Shown: positions 27,267 to 36,696, counted from the first letter of the stretch. The stretch: 64,000 nt of DNA from Sphingobacterium kitahiroshimense (GCF_025961315.1 NZ_JAOQNK010000001.1:4526001-4590000); one strand, 5' to 3'. Notes: generated from the sequence alone by a model not told the origin. Numbers and translations are program-made.

Positions 27267-28478
27267 TTATTTTTGACCCAATAACAGACGAACCTGAGAG
27301 CCCCATCCGCCGATCACCATATCAGCTATCCCATCAGCGTTGACATCGCCAACTGCAATACCCCAGCTTCTACCACGTGTAATCTCAGGGATTGTTTTGT
27401 CAGTAACAAAAGAAAAGTGACCCTTTCCATCGTTTCTTAAAGCTTGCACTTGCATCTCTTCAAAAGGAGGAATCTTGATCGCACTCAGTATAATGTCTAA
27501 GTGTCCGTCATGATCAAAATCAATTGCAGTAGCAGCATACGTAGAAAATGTTTGTTCTGGCATTCTAGATTCTGTTTCATCTACAAAACGACGGTCGCCC
27601 TGATTTATAAACAATCGGGCTCTGGGATCTTTATCTTTTGCGCCACCATTACTTGTTAGATTGGCGAAAAGTATATCGGGTTTCCCATCGCCATTTGCAT
27701 CAAATACAATCACCTCGCGGGTGTGTAAGGGGACCATGAGCGGTAATCCTGCGGTATGTTCTATGAAATTTCCTTTCCCATCATTAAATAATAAGCGATT
27801 TGGCGGAGTTTCGTTACCAATAATCATATCCATGTGACCATCAGCATCCAAATCTGCAAATTTGATGGATTGAGTTTGATCTTCAACCTGTGGAAGTGAA
27901 ATTGAAGTATGGTCTAAAAAATAACCAGGTCGTTTAGCATCATTTATCCATAAAAAATTTTGTGGTGATTTACCCGAATTACCGATAACAATATCCATAA
28001 GACCATCTCCGTTGACATCTGCTATGTCTAGGCCGTTAGCTTCGCTTTTGCCTAATATTCGATCGGATACATCGATAAATGTGCCATCACCTTTACCTAA
28101 ATAATACTCATGGTTCTGATCATCCTCAGCCACAAAAATAAAGTCTATAAAACCATCTTTATTAAAATCTGCCGCCCTTACATGCTCTGTATCATGCGGT
28201 TTTTCAGCAAAAACACCTTTCTTCCAAGAAAACTTACCACTTCCATCGTTAAGGTATAATCTGTTGGGTTCAGATTCTAGAGCCAGTACAAGATCAAGAT
28301 CTCCATCAGCATCAACATCGATCAGGATTACATCCAAAGCATGCGCTTTTGCATCTTGTGGAATATTTGTTAACGTCACATCATTAAAATATTTCTGTTG
28401 AGCCACACTGCATTGTGTAGACCCAAACAATAAGCATATGCTCATATAACTTAGTGACTGTTGGATGTAATTTTTCAT
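27267..28478 (-). CDS. Secreted FG-GAP/VCBS repeat beta-propeller protein
   Basis: About 403 residues from the ATG at 28478 (two codons after an upstream in-frame ATG). A signal peptide ends near SVAQQ. The rest is six to seven FG-GAP repeats, each with a calcium-type DxDGDxD loop (DVDADGDLDLVLA, DFNKDGFIDFIFV, DVNGDGLMDIVIG, DLDADGHMDMIIG, DANGDGKPDILFA, DFDHDGHLDIILS, DVNADGIADMVIG). Such propellers bind ligands or partner proteins outside the cell. It converges on the SusCD-phosphatase operon, so a link is possible but not shown. Confidence 0.87.
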   Translation of the reverse strand: MKNYIQQSLSYMSICLLFGSTQCSVAQQKYFNDVTLTNIPQDAKAHALDVILIDVDADGDLDLVLALESEPNRLYLNDGSGKFSWKKGVFAEKPHDTEHVRAADFNKDGFIDFIFVAEDDQNHEYYLGKGDGTFIDVSDRILGKSEANGLDIADVNGDGLMDIVIGNSGKSPQNFLWINDAKRPGYFLDHTSISLPQVEDQTQSIKFADLDADGHMDMIIGNETPPNRLLFNDGKGNFIEHTAGLPLMVPLHTREVIVFDANGDGKPDILFANLTSNGGAKDKDPRARLFINQGDRRFVDETESRMPEQTFSTYAATAIDFDHDGHLDIILSAIKIPPFEEMQVQALRNDGKGHFSFVTDKTIPEITRGRSWGIAVGDVNADGIADMVIGGWGSQVRLLLGQK

Positions 28479-28657
28479 AATCATTTTGTTTACAAGATGT
28501 TAATATATAAATAATTATTCATTTTTAATGAAAGGTTTTTAAATTTTCTTGATAAGAACAAACAATTTTATGAGGTATTTTTTTTACTTTTAATAATCTC
28601 AATGAAATATAAAGACTGATTATATGGATATCCATAGCAATTAAGTTCTTTTTATTC

Positions 28658-28665
28658 TATTTTTG
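28658..28665 (+). promoter_or_regulatory. Putative -7 box of mnmD
   Basis: TATTTTTG fits TAnnTTTG. It covers the TTG at 28663 that opens the frame, so translation must begin further down, at the ATG at 28672 (almost leaderless) or 28681. Confidence 0.45.
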
Positions 28666-28671
28666 TTATAT

Positions 28672-29346
28672 ATGCATGAAATGGAATTTGTAACAACAGG
28701 AGATGGTTCAAAAACATTGTTTAATGAACAAATAGGAGAGTGCTACCACTCCAAACATGGTGCAGTTCAAGAAAGTAAACATGTTTTTATTCAGACAGGA
28801 CTTGATTATTACATTCAGAAACACTCCTTAAAGGATATCACTATTTTGGAAGTAGGTTTTGGAACAGGCTTAAACTTTACGCAAACGCTCGCTTATACAT
28901 CTGGTAAAGAAATTTCGGTAGATTATGTAGGTATAGAAGGCTATCCATTGTCACTGGAGGTTATTCAGCAAATTGGTTATGATGCATTCGTTTCTGAAGA
29001 AAACTGGAATAATTATATATCAGGATATAAACAAGCTCTAAATGAAACTACGCAAATTGATTCAAATACGAATTTATATATCGATCATACCTTATTGATG
29101 GATTTTGGTTCAGATAAAACTTTTGATTTGGTATACTTTGATGCCTTTGCTGCTATTCATCAACCCGAAATGTGGTCAGATGAGGCTTTGGCCCATGTTG
29201 CAAAATTTGTAAAACCAGGAGGTGTATTTGTTACCTATGCTATTACCGGCAATCTCAAAAGAAGCATGAAAGCACTAGGATTTACGATCGAAAAAGCACC
29301 GGGAGCACCAGGGAAGAGAGAGATGTTACGGGCGACAAAGGTTTAA
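28672..29346 (+). CDS. mnmD: tRNA 5-methylaminomethyl-2-thiouridine methyltransferase MnmD
   Basis: About 224 residues from the ATG at 28672. The N-terminal VTTGDGSKTLFNEQIGECYH and SKHGAVQESKHVFI are hallmarks of MnmD, the methyltransferase half of MnmC; the SAM site is ILEVGFGTGLNF and the catalytic-type acidic motif is VYFDAFAAIHQPEMW. It methylates the wobble uridine of some tRNAs. The FAD-dependent MnmC1 half is absent, as is usual in non-proteobacterial genomes. Confidence 0.9.
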   Translation: MHEMEFVTTGDGSKTLFNEQIGECYHSKHGAVQESKHVFIQTGLDYYIQKHSLKDITILEVGFGTGLNFTQTLAYTSGKEISVDYVGIEGYPLSLEVIQQIGYDAFVSEENWNNYISGYKQALNETTQIDSNTNLYIDHTLLMDFGSDKTFDLVYFDAFAAIHQPEMWSDEALAHVAKFVKPGGVFVTYAITGNLKRSMKALGFTIEKAPGAPGKREMLRATKV

Positions 29347-29732
29347 GGCAATGATTCATAATAGTAGGTTGTGAATATGAAAGTTACAACAATATGATTA
29401 TAAAGACAATTCTTAAAAAATAGGATTTAGCTAAAGTTTTTTAAGCTCAAAAGTTATAGGTTTGTGAGTTGGGCGATTCGGTGCAGTTACGCCACAGATA
29501 GGAAGATGTTTTCCGTATTCTTCTTTCATTTTGTCCTTGGGGTCTCGATCATTTCAAGTCAAGAATATGGACCAAGTAACTGTCATGACCATTTTATGGT
29601 TTGGAGACAATTAAGAGTCAGACTACTTTGAAATGAATAAGAAGGATATGTAGTATTTGCGGTAGTTATACTAGAGAACACGCTATGGAGGCTATGAGTT
29701 ACGCTTCATTTTAGAGTTATTGCAAAATAAGA
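29347..29732. other. Non-coding stretch before the minisatellite
   Basis: About 385 bases with stop codons in all frames. I see no recognisable protein remnant, RNA gene or strong terminator. It may be a decayed gene or IS, but no family signature could be found. Confidence 0.3.
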
Positions 29733-30067
29733 GCGTGGTTTCGCATTATGGCGGAAGGCTTTCAACAAAGGAAAAAACGATTCCGCCACAGGGGTAAATG
29801 AAACAGACAGGTGGCGAAACGAGTTTGCCACGTAAGGAAATGGCAGGGATAGGCGACGACAGGATTTTGTCACGTGGGGAAATGATGCATGCAACCTACT
29901 ACAAAATTCTATAACCTGTGAAATGATGCAGTCATAGGACAAAACGATTCTGCCACGTGGGAAAATGAAACATACAGTGGTCAATACGATTCCGCCACGT
30001 GCGGAAATGTCATATACTGGCGACGAAATGAGACCGCCATAGTGCGAAATCGATGAAAAATTGCCCT
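29733..30067. repeat. 42-bp minisatellite, about 8 degenerate units
   Basis: Tandem units start at about 29775, 29817, 29859, 29901, 29942, 29984 and 30026, with a degenerate unit from 29733. The period is 42 bases (41 once). A typical unit runs AAACGATTCCGCCACGTGGG, then about 16 variable bases, then AGGTGGCG. CGCCAC near the start and GTGGCG at the end are inverted copies, so adjacent units can pair as GTGGCG-9 bases-CGCCAC hairpins. Because 42 is a multiple of 3, a 129-codon frame stays open on the minus strand (29706-30095), but it has no protein-like features. Lies downstream of both mnmD and slyD. Confidence 0.8.
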
Positions 30068-30150
30068 TTCTCTTCTCGCTGAAGTTATTAACCAACAGTC
30101 AGAACTGTTAGCTCCTTTCTGAAATTAGACAACACGTTATAATTACTAAA

Positions 30151-30185
30151 AATAAAAACGGATGCTGGTTTGAACCAACATCCGT
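30151..30185 (-). terminator. Terminator of slyD
   Basis: Minus-strand stem ACGGATGtTGGT / ACCAgCATCCGT with short loop is followed by TTTTTATTTTT. Confidence 0.85.
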
Positions 30186-30209
30186 CTCTTATAAATATTT
30201 TGGTCAGAA

Positions 30210-30707
30210 TTAGTGACCTTGAGTACCATCTACACCGTGAGAGTGACCATGAGATAACTCTTCTTCAGTTGCAGGACGTACATTTAAAATTTCGATTTCG
30301 AAATGTAAGGATTTACCAGCCATTGGGTGGTTTAAGTCAGCAACTACAACCTCTGGAGTTACTTCTACAACTACTGCACGGAATTGGTTACCTTGGTTAT
30401 CTTGTAAAGGGATAACTTCACCTACTGGAGGTAAACCAGTTTCTTTAAACATATCTGCTGGCAATTGGGCAACAGCACGCTCGTCTTTTTCGCCATAAGC
30501 ATCTTCTGCAGATAATTCAAATGCAGTAGTGTCACCAACATTTAAGCCAGCGATGTTTTCTTCAAATTTAGGAAGCATCATGCCTACACCATACAAGAAG
30601 TCTAAAGGATTTTCTGTTGTTGTTTCTTCTACGAATACTTTTTCGCCGTTTTCGATTGTGTGAAGTTTGTAAGTTAACGCTACTACGTCATTAGTTACTA
30701 TTGCCAT
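30210..30707 (-). CDS. slyD: FKBP-type peptidyl-prolyl isomerase SlyD
   Basis: A 165-residue SlyD-type foldase. The split FKBP domain (about 1-70 and 125-150) contains NPLDFLYGVGMMLPKFEENIAGL, and the inserted IF chaperone domain covers about 70-125 (AYGEKDERAV...LPADMF). The C-terminus is histidine-rich (HGHSHGVDGTQGH), the metal-binding tail. It helps protein folding and can deliver nickel. The gene has its own terminator and is transcribed after the DUF255 gene. Confidence 0.93.
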   Translation of the reverse strand: MAIVTNDVVALTYKLHTIENGEKVFVEETTTENPLDFLYGVGMMLPKFEENIAGLNVGDTTAFELSAEDAYGEKDERAVAQLPADMFKETGLPPVGEVIPLQDNQGNQFRAVVVEVTPEVVVADLNHPMAGKSLHFEIEILNVRPATEEELSHGHSHGVDGTQGH

Positions 30708-30737
30708 TTGTTTTGATTTTTGGGATATCCCCCGTTA

Positions 30738-32741
30738 TTATTCTATTATTTTTATAAGTTCTGCAATTGTATTCTGTGGCAGACTGCATGTTTTATTTCG
30801 ACAAAGGTATGCTTTTGAATTTAAACCCTGTCTATTTAATAACAATGGCAGACTGCTTTTTGTTCCACCCAATACAATTTTATTCGGAATGTAATAATGA
30901 TCTAGCTCCTTACGAAATGCATGTGCATCTTCTCCAGTTAGCGCAATCTCATTGCAACCATACAATTCTTCTAACAATAATATTGCCCAATTTGAATATG
31001 CAGAACCATATGTCTTGATTTGTGGGGATACATTGGCAAATAACTGATCTGAAATTGCTATATACTCCTCATTATCAGTCAGTAGTCCTATTTTTTTTAA
31101 TTGATGACAAATTGCTGATGTAGATGACGGAATGACATTATCCATGACTTCACTTTTTCGTGCAATTAATTTTTCTGCGCTCGATGCACTGTAGTAAAAC
31201 GTTTTTTCGTTGCTATCGTAAAATAATTCGATTGTTTTATCGATTAAAGAGGTTGCTATTTGTAACCATTTTTCTTCAAAAGTAGCTTCGTAAAGTGCTG
31301 TAAATGCAGTGATCGTAAAAGCGTAATCATCTAAAAAACCGGGGATACTGCGATTTGAATCTTGTGGCTGATGTAACATACTGAAATCGCCGGCAATCAA
31401 TTCACTCTTCAGAAATTCAGCATTCAGTAAAGCCAGCTCTAAGTATTCCTTTTTATCAAAGATGCGGTATGCATCAATCAGCCCCTTTAGTAGTAACGCG
31501 TTCCATGTTGCTAATTGTTTGTGGTCAAGTCCAGGATGAATACGATTTTTTCTGTAGTCAAATAGTTTCTTCTTTATTGACTGTAGATAAATTTCCCATT
31601 CTTCTGTATTGTAGCCAGCTTCCTTAGCCATTTCATCAGCATCAATGTCACAAATCAATATATTAGTTTTTTCTTCTTCCCAGTTACCTTCAACAGTAAT
31701 GTTGTAATAAGCGATAAATAAATCAGCATCTTCACCTAACACCGTTTTAATTTCGGTGATGTCAAATGTGTAGAATTTTCCTTCGACGCCTTCACTATCG
31801 GCATCTAAAGCTGCATAAAAGCCATTGTTCGGAGCTAACATTTCGCGTTGCGCCCAAGCAATTGTCTCTTCAACGACACGTTTATATAAAGGATGGGGTT
31901 GCTGTTGATAAGCTTCTGCATACAGGGAAATGAGTTGGCCATTGTCGTACAGCATTTTTTCAAAATGTGGGACATGCCATTCACTATCGACTGAATAGCG
32001 CGCAAAGCCGCCTCCTATGTGGTCATAGATACCTCCAGAAGCAATTTTTTGGAGCGTAAAATGAACATGGCTTAGTGTTTCAGTATCCTGTGCCAAAACC
32101 GCGTAACGCAATAAGAATAACCAGTTGTTAGGAAGCGGAAATTTTGGACTGCGATGATAACCACCGTCCCTTGGATCAAATAATTCTTTCCAAGGTTTTA
32201 TAATATCTTCTAAATCTTCAAACTTATATTGCTCCGGTATTGCATTTATAGGTAATCGCTCACTCTGTTGAATGCCTTTTGTCAATTTGTCAGCATATTC
32301 CATTGCTACAGCAGGTTGTTCTTCCCACATGCGGGCAATCTGAATTAAAATATTCTGCCAATCATGAGCTTTGAAATAAGTACCACCGTATATGGGTCTA
32401 CCGTCAGGTAAACAGATGCAGTTTAATGGCCATCCACCAGCATTTGTCATCAACTGTACTGCAGTCATATAGACCTGATCAATATCTGGACGCTCTTCTC
32501 TGTCTATTTTGATCGGAACATAAAACTTGTTCATGGTCTGTGCGATCACATCATTTTCAAAGCTTTCGCGTTCCATCACATGACACCAGTGACAGGCAGA
32601 GTAGCCGATACTGATGATGATCAATTTATTTTCTTCCTGTGCTTTCTTTAATGCTTCTTCCCCCCATGGCATCCAGTGAACCGGATTGTGCGCATGTTGT
32701 TTCAGATATGGAGAATTTTCAAATTGCAATTGATTTGCCAT
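30738..32741 (-). CDS. DUF255 thioredoxin-like protein (YyaL/SPATA20 family)
   Basis: About 667 residues from the ATG at 32741 ([20 protein letters not shown]); the frame stays open five codons upstream but the family begins here. The N-terminal thioredoxin-like domain has the [14 protein letters not shown] signature, with the CxxC pair and WMPWGEEAL; the C-terminal 450 residues form an alpha/alpha-barrel like N-acylglucosamine epimerases ([24 protein letters not shown]). Widely conserved from bacteria to animals; reaction unknown. Confidence 0.9.
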   Translation of the reverse strand: MANQLQFENSPYLKQHAHNPVHWMPWGEEALKKAQEENKLIIISIGYSACHWCHVMERESFENDVIAQTMNKFYVPIKIDREERPDIDQVYMTAVQLMTNAGGWPLNCICLPDGRPIYGGTYFKAHDWQNILIQIARMWEEQPAVAMEYADKLTKGIQQSERLPINAIPEQYKFEDLEDIIKPWKELFDPRDGGYHRSPKFPLPNNWLFLLRYAVLAQDTETLSHVHFTLQKIASGGIYDHIGGGFARYSVDSEWHVPHFEKMLYDNGQLISLYAEAYQQQPHPLYKRVVEETIAWAQREMLAPNNGFYAALDADSEGVEGKFYTFDITEIKTVLGEDADLFIAYYNITVEGNWEEEKTNILICDIDADEMAKEAGYNTEEWEIYLQSIKKKLFDYRKNRIHPGLDHKQLATWNALLLKGLIDAYRIFDKKEYLELALLNAEFLKSELIAGDFSMLHQPQDSNRSIPGFLDDYAFTITAFTALYEATFEEKWLQIATSLIDKTIELFYDSNEKTFYYSASSAEKLIARKSEVMDNVIPSSTSAICHQLKKIGLLTDNEEYIAISDQLFANVSPQIKTYGSAYSNWAILLLEELYGCNEIALTGEDAHAFRKELDHYYIPNKIVLGGTKSSLPLLLNRQGLNSKAYLCRNKTCSLPQNTIAELIKIIE

Positions 32742-32763
32742 AACCCGAAGATACAAAAATGAA

Positions 32764-32893
32764 TTATACTATGGTATTTAAAAGCGAGGCAGTATTAGAT
32801 GTCAAGCTATTAAAATCAAAACCTTCATCAAGAACAAGGTGTACAACTTGCGATGTTGATAGGGGTACAGATTCATTGCTGACATATTCAATA
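32764..32893 (-). pseudogene. Partial copy of the 3' end of sixA
   Basis: 130 bases match 35110-35239 (the last 43 codons of sixA, stop included) without gaps, with 13 mismatches by my count, about 90 % identity. Weaker similarity may continue to about 32930 after a deletion. The rest of sixA is absent, so this is a fragment. It lies just upstream of the DUF255 start. Confidence 0.9.
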
Positions 32894-33082
32894 TTTGTTT
32901 TCAAATATAAATCTCGGGTATCCTGAAGAGTCTTATATATAAAAGTATTATTGGCAATGTTAATCGAACTTTAATCGATAGCTCTAAATCAAACTTCTAC
33001 AACATGAATTAACTTAACGAAATAATTGGCGGGCTAATTTTTGTTAAAAAAGATTTGACCTTAATTTAAAAATTGTATACTT

Positions 33083-33125
33083 AAAAATAGATGAGACCAG
33101 AATTTTTCTGGTCTCATCTATTTTT
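33083..33125 (-). terminator. Terminator of the MACPF gene
   Basis: Perfect 18-bp stem AAAAATAGATGAGACCAG / CTGGTCTCATCTATTTTT with a 7-base loop, 28 bases after the stop codon at 33153 on the minus strand. The remaining bases 32894-33082 show no gene. Confidence 0.9.
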
Positions 33126-33152
33126 ATTTTATAAAGAATTTTTGAAATAAGC

Positions 33153-34628
33153 TTAATTTGGAAATGCCCAAAAAGCGATTCCATCTCTTTTCCATCCTGG
33201 ATGTGGCGCTGCTGCATTAGCATTTGGATGATAAAAATGATCTGAGCTTCCATTTATGAAAGAAAACTGATGGATCGGTACTGTTCCTGAAATTTGTGAA
33301 GAATAACCATAAAAGGTAATTCCATCATATTTATAGCCAGATAGATTGAAATTCCGGTTGGTTGTTAAGATTCTATCATCATATTTTTCATTAATAAATT
33401 GATACACTGGCACAGCATTATTATATGAATAAGGGAAACCTTTGAATGGTTGAGCGTTTGGCTGCCAGCCGCTTCCAGGCCATCTTAGATGCATATTAGC
33501 ATCTAAAGCATAAGCATGTTTACCATTTTTAGTATTATAGAATTCATGGATTATTGTTGGTGCTAATGTTAATTGACTAGCCTTAATATACTTTTCAACG
33601 GCACTTTTAACTAAAGCCTTTTTTGATGGATTAGTTATTAAATCATATAAAAAAACTGTTTTTTCGACTGAAATTAAAGCCGCGTTTGTATCATTAATAC
33701 TTTGTTCCCAACTGGCAATATTTACTGCTTCGCTAGTGTAGCCGTCTTTATCAATAGATATACTTTTACCAGAATTAGTTCCGCCGTAGAACTTCGTAGA
33801 GTATTCTTTTTCGCGCGTTTCATTTGTAATTTTGGTTATTTCTTCAGTGGAGTATTCTTTAGATATATTTAAACCCATCATGTTTAGAACGCTAAAACCT
33901 AAGGCGACTTTTACATTTTTTGTGTTTTTTTCATAATCACTATTAATAGCATTAAAGCCACTATAATTCACCATTAAACTTCCACCAATACCGATATCTA
34001 GCATGACATGTGTTCCATATCTTTTTACCAATTCATCTGCGCTTTGATTTGCTATATTATTTTTAAATTCTGGAGTTAGGTAATTAATTAATAATTCCGG
34101 TGTGGCATCCTGCGTAAAATAAAGCCTTTTCACTATTCGATAAACTTCAAAGGTGGCATATGAGTATTTACTTGAGTATGTTTTTATAGTAGAATCTGAG
34201 CTGTTTTTTTTAATACTTCCTGTAAAATTTAAATCTTTATCACTCGATCCTTTAATTTTTGCATTTCCATTTGCATCAAATGATTTCGATTTATTTACCT
34301 CCTTTAAGTAATCAAATGCTGAAACTCCGCCATAATAATTGTCTTTTCCGGAACCTGTTCTATTAACATCTACTCTACTAACATAGTCTTTCGCAAATTT
34401 TTCCACATCAATTATTGAAGCATCAGATATACTGTTAGCATCATATAAATCGCCAGTAACATCTAGACCATAACCCAATAGATCCCACTTTCCATCGCCC
34501 CCAGAAGCTAGGGTATTGGCTTTAAGGTTTGTGTCGGTTAAGTTATCCAATTTTTCATTTTTTTTACAGCTGCTTAGAACAGTAATGAAAGCTAACATTA
34601 TGCAAGCTCCTCTTCTTTTTTTTGTCAT
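33153..34628 (-). CDS. MACPF-domain lipoprotein (putative secreted pore-forming toxin)
   Basis: About 491 residues from the ATG at 34628; an in-frame TTG at 34649 is less likely. Lipobox LSSC gives a lipidated Cys21. The MACPF signature is YGTHVMLDIGIGG (Y204-G-T-H...G-G), the Y/W-G-T-H-x-GG motif of perforin-like proteins, within about residues 60-370. The C-terminal 115 residues contain two repeats of the DUF5648 kind (VPVYQFINEKYDDRILTT; VPIHQFSFINGSSDHFYHP). In Bacteroidota, MACPF lipoproteins such as BSAP-1 kill related strains. No immunity gene is obvious. It lies between a sixA fragment and intact sixA, next to an IS remnant, which suggests acquisition. Confidence 0.9.
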   Translation of the reverse strand: MTKKRRGACIMLAFITVLSSCKKNEKLDNLTDTNLKANTLASGGDGKWDLLGYGLDVTGDLYDANSISDASIIDVEKFAKDYVSRVDVNRTGSGKDNYYGGVSAFDYLKEVNKSKSFDANGNAKIKGSSDKDLNFTGSIKKNSSDSTIKTYSSKYSYATFEVYRIVKRLYFTQDATPELLINYLTPEFKNNIANQSADELVKRYGTHVMLDIGIGGSLMVNYSGFNAINSDYEKNTKNVKVALGFSVLNMMGLNISKEYSTEEITKITNETREKEYSTKFYGGTNSGKSISIDKDGYTSEAVNIASWEQSINDTNAALISVEKTVFLYDLITNPSKKALVKSAVEKYIKASQLTLAPTIIHEFYNTKNGKHAYALDANMHLRWPGSGWQPNAQPFKGFPYSYNNAVPVYQFINEKYDDRILTTNRNFNLSGYKYDGITFYGYSSQISGTVPIHQFSFINGSSDHFYHPNANAAAPHPGWKRDGIAFWAFPN

Positions 34629-34996
34629 TCTATGATATAATTTTGTCAACTTATTAAAGTTAACCGTTAGTAATTTCTTTTGTAATCGATTGTTGTGTAG
34701 TAAGGTAATAGGTTGTTTTTTTATGGTTTTGTATGTTTTTTACTCGTGATTTTAGGTTGTGCTTAATTAATATATGTTTAAGGAATTTTTTTATTTCACA
34801 AAGTTATTATAATTTTGTATTTACTAAAGTTTTTAATTAATTTTTTTACACTAATGATTCTATTTTTTATAATATTATATTAAAGAGCTACTGGTTAAGA
34901 ATATGGAAAGTTACTTTGCCTAATTACAAAAATCTAGAATATTTAAAAATAGAGACTTGGGGATTGAAATAATAATTTTTAACAGGAAGAAAAATT
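34629..34996. other. AT-rich leader region of the MACPF gene
   Basis: About 368 bases, strikingly rich in T and A, with no convincing open frame. It should contain the MACPF promoter; minus-strand TAAGTTGA near 34650 is only partly like a -7 box. Confidence 0.35.
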
Positions 34997-35110
34997 ATGA
35001 GTTAATCCATATTCACCGAACTTCAAATAGCCTTTGTAATGAAACAGTCTGAGACTGGTACCCGTGTGGAGGAAGTCTGTCGTAAGATCGTTATAAGTGA
35101 AGCCAAATAT
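34997..35110 (+). pseudogene. IS3-family transposase orfA remnant
   Basis: From the ATG at 34997 the frame reads M-S-stop-S-IFTELQIAFVMKQSETGTR and then VEEVCRKIVISEAKYY. This matches the helix-turn-helix start of IS3-family OrfA (FTExQI...QxExGxxVxEVCRxxGISEATFYNW). The third codon is a stop (TAA, likely from AAA), and the frame is cut after about 38 codons, exactly where homology with the sixA fragment begins. No orfB or terminal inverted repeat is recognisable. Confidence 0.82.
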
Positions 35111-35595
35111 TATACTAAGGTATTTAAAAGCGTAGCAGTATTGGATGTTAGACTATTAAAATCAAAACCTTCATCAAGAACAAGTTGTACAACTTGCGAT
35201 GTTGATAAAGGGACAGATTCATTACTCACATATTCAATAAAATCTGATAAACCAGGGTTGTGACCAAATATAAACAGGGTATGTATGTGAGGTGGAACCT
35301 GATTAATTAATTTTAGAATATCCAGATAAGTGGCCTCATACAGCTGATCTTCTTTAATTAAAGCGATTTGAGGGTATTTAATTGCTTTAATAAATATTTC
35401 TGCGGTTTGATATGCTCTGATTGCAGATGATGAGATACAGAGCGTAGCAGAATCCGCTTGCATCTGTAGGGCCAGCTGATAAGAAACACGTTGTGCTCTT
35501 TCTATGCCTTTGTCTAATAATATACGGTCAAAATCTTTCTTAGAAAATGACTGTTCAGCCTTGGCATGACGGACGATATAGAGATTTTTAGACAT
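35110..35595 (-). CDS. sixA: Histidine phosphatase SixA
   Basis: A 161-residue histidine phosphatase with the catalytic RHG-like motif VRHAKAEQ (His10), the second-half ISSSAIRAYQTAEIF and FGHNPGLSDF with the second active-site His. SixA-type proteins remove phosphate from phosphohistidine on phosphotransfer proteins. The 3' end is duplicated at 32764-32893. Its last bases abut the IS3 remnant on the other strand. It is the intact copy. Confidence 0.92.
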   Translation of the reverse strand: MSKNLYIVRHAKAEQSFSKKDFDRILLDKGIERAQRVSYQLALQMQADSATLCISSSAIRAYQTAEIFIKAIKYPQIALIKEDQLYEATYLDILKLINQVPPHIHTLFIFGHNPGLSDFIEYVSNESVPLSTSQVVQLVLDEGFDFNSLTSNTATLLNTLV

Positions 35596-35838
35596 ATTCT
35601 GAAGTTATCCATATAAATATAACTAAAATCAATTCATTTATTTCAATAGATCTAAAAGTTTAACATTAAATTAATGGTGGTTTTGCTTTAACAATTCTTT
35701 GTAAAATATTGGTATTTGTATCGCGAAATCATTTAAGGAAGAAATTGTCCAATTTCTGTCCCTTATTATATCTTATTAATAATCGGTGTTTTTACTTTAA
35801 TTGTATTTCAAATTCTATTTAAAAATATAATATGGATA

Positions 35839-36696
35839 TTAAAATGTCACAAAAGTTGGAAGAATTAAACCATCAGTTTTCAAATCAGTATCGTTAATCC
35901 ATTTTTCTGGACTTATTATTATTTTATTTGGATTTTTATTTAGCCAAGAAGCCCACCAGCTAAAACTACTATTGGCGATTATATTGTGTTGGCATAAGCT
36001 CATGAGTTGCATATCTCTAAAACTATCTTTACCTGTATTCCAATCTACAAATTTTGTATTTAATCCACTAAAATTATCTCTACACCACTTTATATCATTC
36101 GAGAAAAATACAAATAGAGGATCTTGTAAATTTTCTTGCATAAATTTGATTGCTTTTTGGTAGTAGACTAAATCACATATTCCAACAAATGATGGCTCAT
36201 TAAGGTAATCGCCTCTGCGGATATGAATAGAAACCGTATTTTGATTTTTAAGGTTTTCCACTAGCTTAATGTTATTATTTTCTATTATTGGGGGAAATTG
36301 AAAATCTTTGCTTAACTGATCTTCAACGGGTTTTATATAGTTGATATGTTGCCAGTAGCCCCAAAAATATCGTTTTTTATTTTCTTTGAAAAGAATGGGT
36401 TGGTAAGAAAAAAAGGTAGTTTCTTCAAGGTAAGCATTTTTTGAACCATTAAGCCTTTTTAATTTTCTCCAAATCCATTTTCTAATATAAGGTTGGTATA
36501 AGTTGAGTTGGGAAGAAGTCGCCATTTCTAACTTGATTGGAAAAATATCTTCCAATTCAAAACCATTATGTAAAGAGTAGGTCTCAAAATCTTTTAGATC
36601 TGCTTTTACAGTTTTAAAATGCTGTTGTAAGTTCAGATAGAATGCATATTGAAACATTTGATTTCCTAGCCCTCCTAGAAATTTGACGATTTTCAT
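35839..36696 (-). CDS. Alpha-1,2-fucosyltransferase, GT11 family
   Basis: A 285-residue GT11 enzyme. The N-terminus MKIVKFLGGLGNQMFQYAFY is the GT11 motif, and the GDP-fucose binding HIRRGDY motif lies near 160; NSSFSWWASWLNKNPNK near 245 is also family-typical. It transfers fucose in alpha-1,2 linkage to a galactose-like acceptor on a surface glycan. Its start overlaps the stop of the upstream GT2 gene, so the two are co-transcribed. GDP-fucose synthesis genes are not in the window. Confidence 0.9.
   Translation of the reverse strand: MKIVKFLGGLGNQMFQYAFYLNLQQHFKTVKADLKDFETYSLHNGFELEDIFPIKLEMATSSQLNLYQPYIRKWIWRKLKRLNGSKNAYLEETTFFSYQPILFKENKKRYFWGYWQHINYIKPVEDQLSKDFQFPPIIENNNIKLVENLKNQNTVSIHIRRGDYLNEPSFVGICDLVYYQKAIKFMQENLQDPLFVFFSNDIKWCRDNFSGLNTKFVDWNTGKDSFRDMQLMSLCQHNIIANSSFSWWASWLNKNPNKIIISPEKWINDTDLKTDGLILPTFVTF

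Noticed and set aside
29347-29732. Possible decayed transposase before the minisatellite
   Set aside because: No frame gave a recognisable transposase motif.
29733-30067. Possible CRISPR array
   Set aside because: Units are contiguous and similar throughout with no unique spacers, and no cas genes are present.
29706-30095. 129-codon open frame on the minus strand over the minisatellite
   Set aside because: It stays open because the 42-base period is a multiple of three and units lack stops. The sequence has no known domain, signal peptide or neighbours.
34649-34649. TTG at 34649 as the start of the MACPF gene
   Set aside because: The ATG at 34628 starts a typical lipoprotein signal; the upstream seven codons add nothing to it.
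35039-35263. 74-codon plus-strand frame
   Set aside because: Only its first 24 codons are IS3 orfA remnant; the rest reads antisense through the sixA end.
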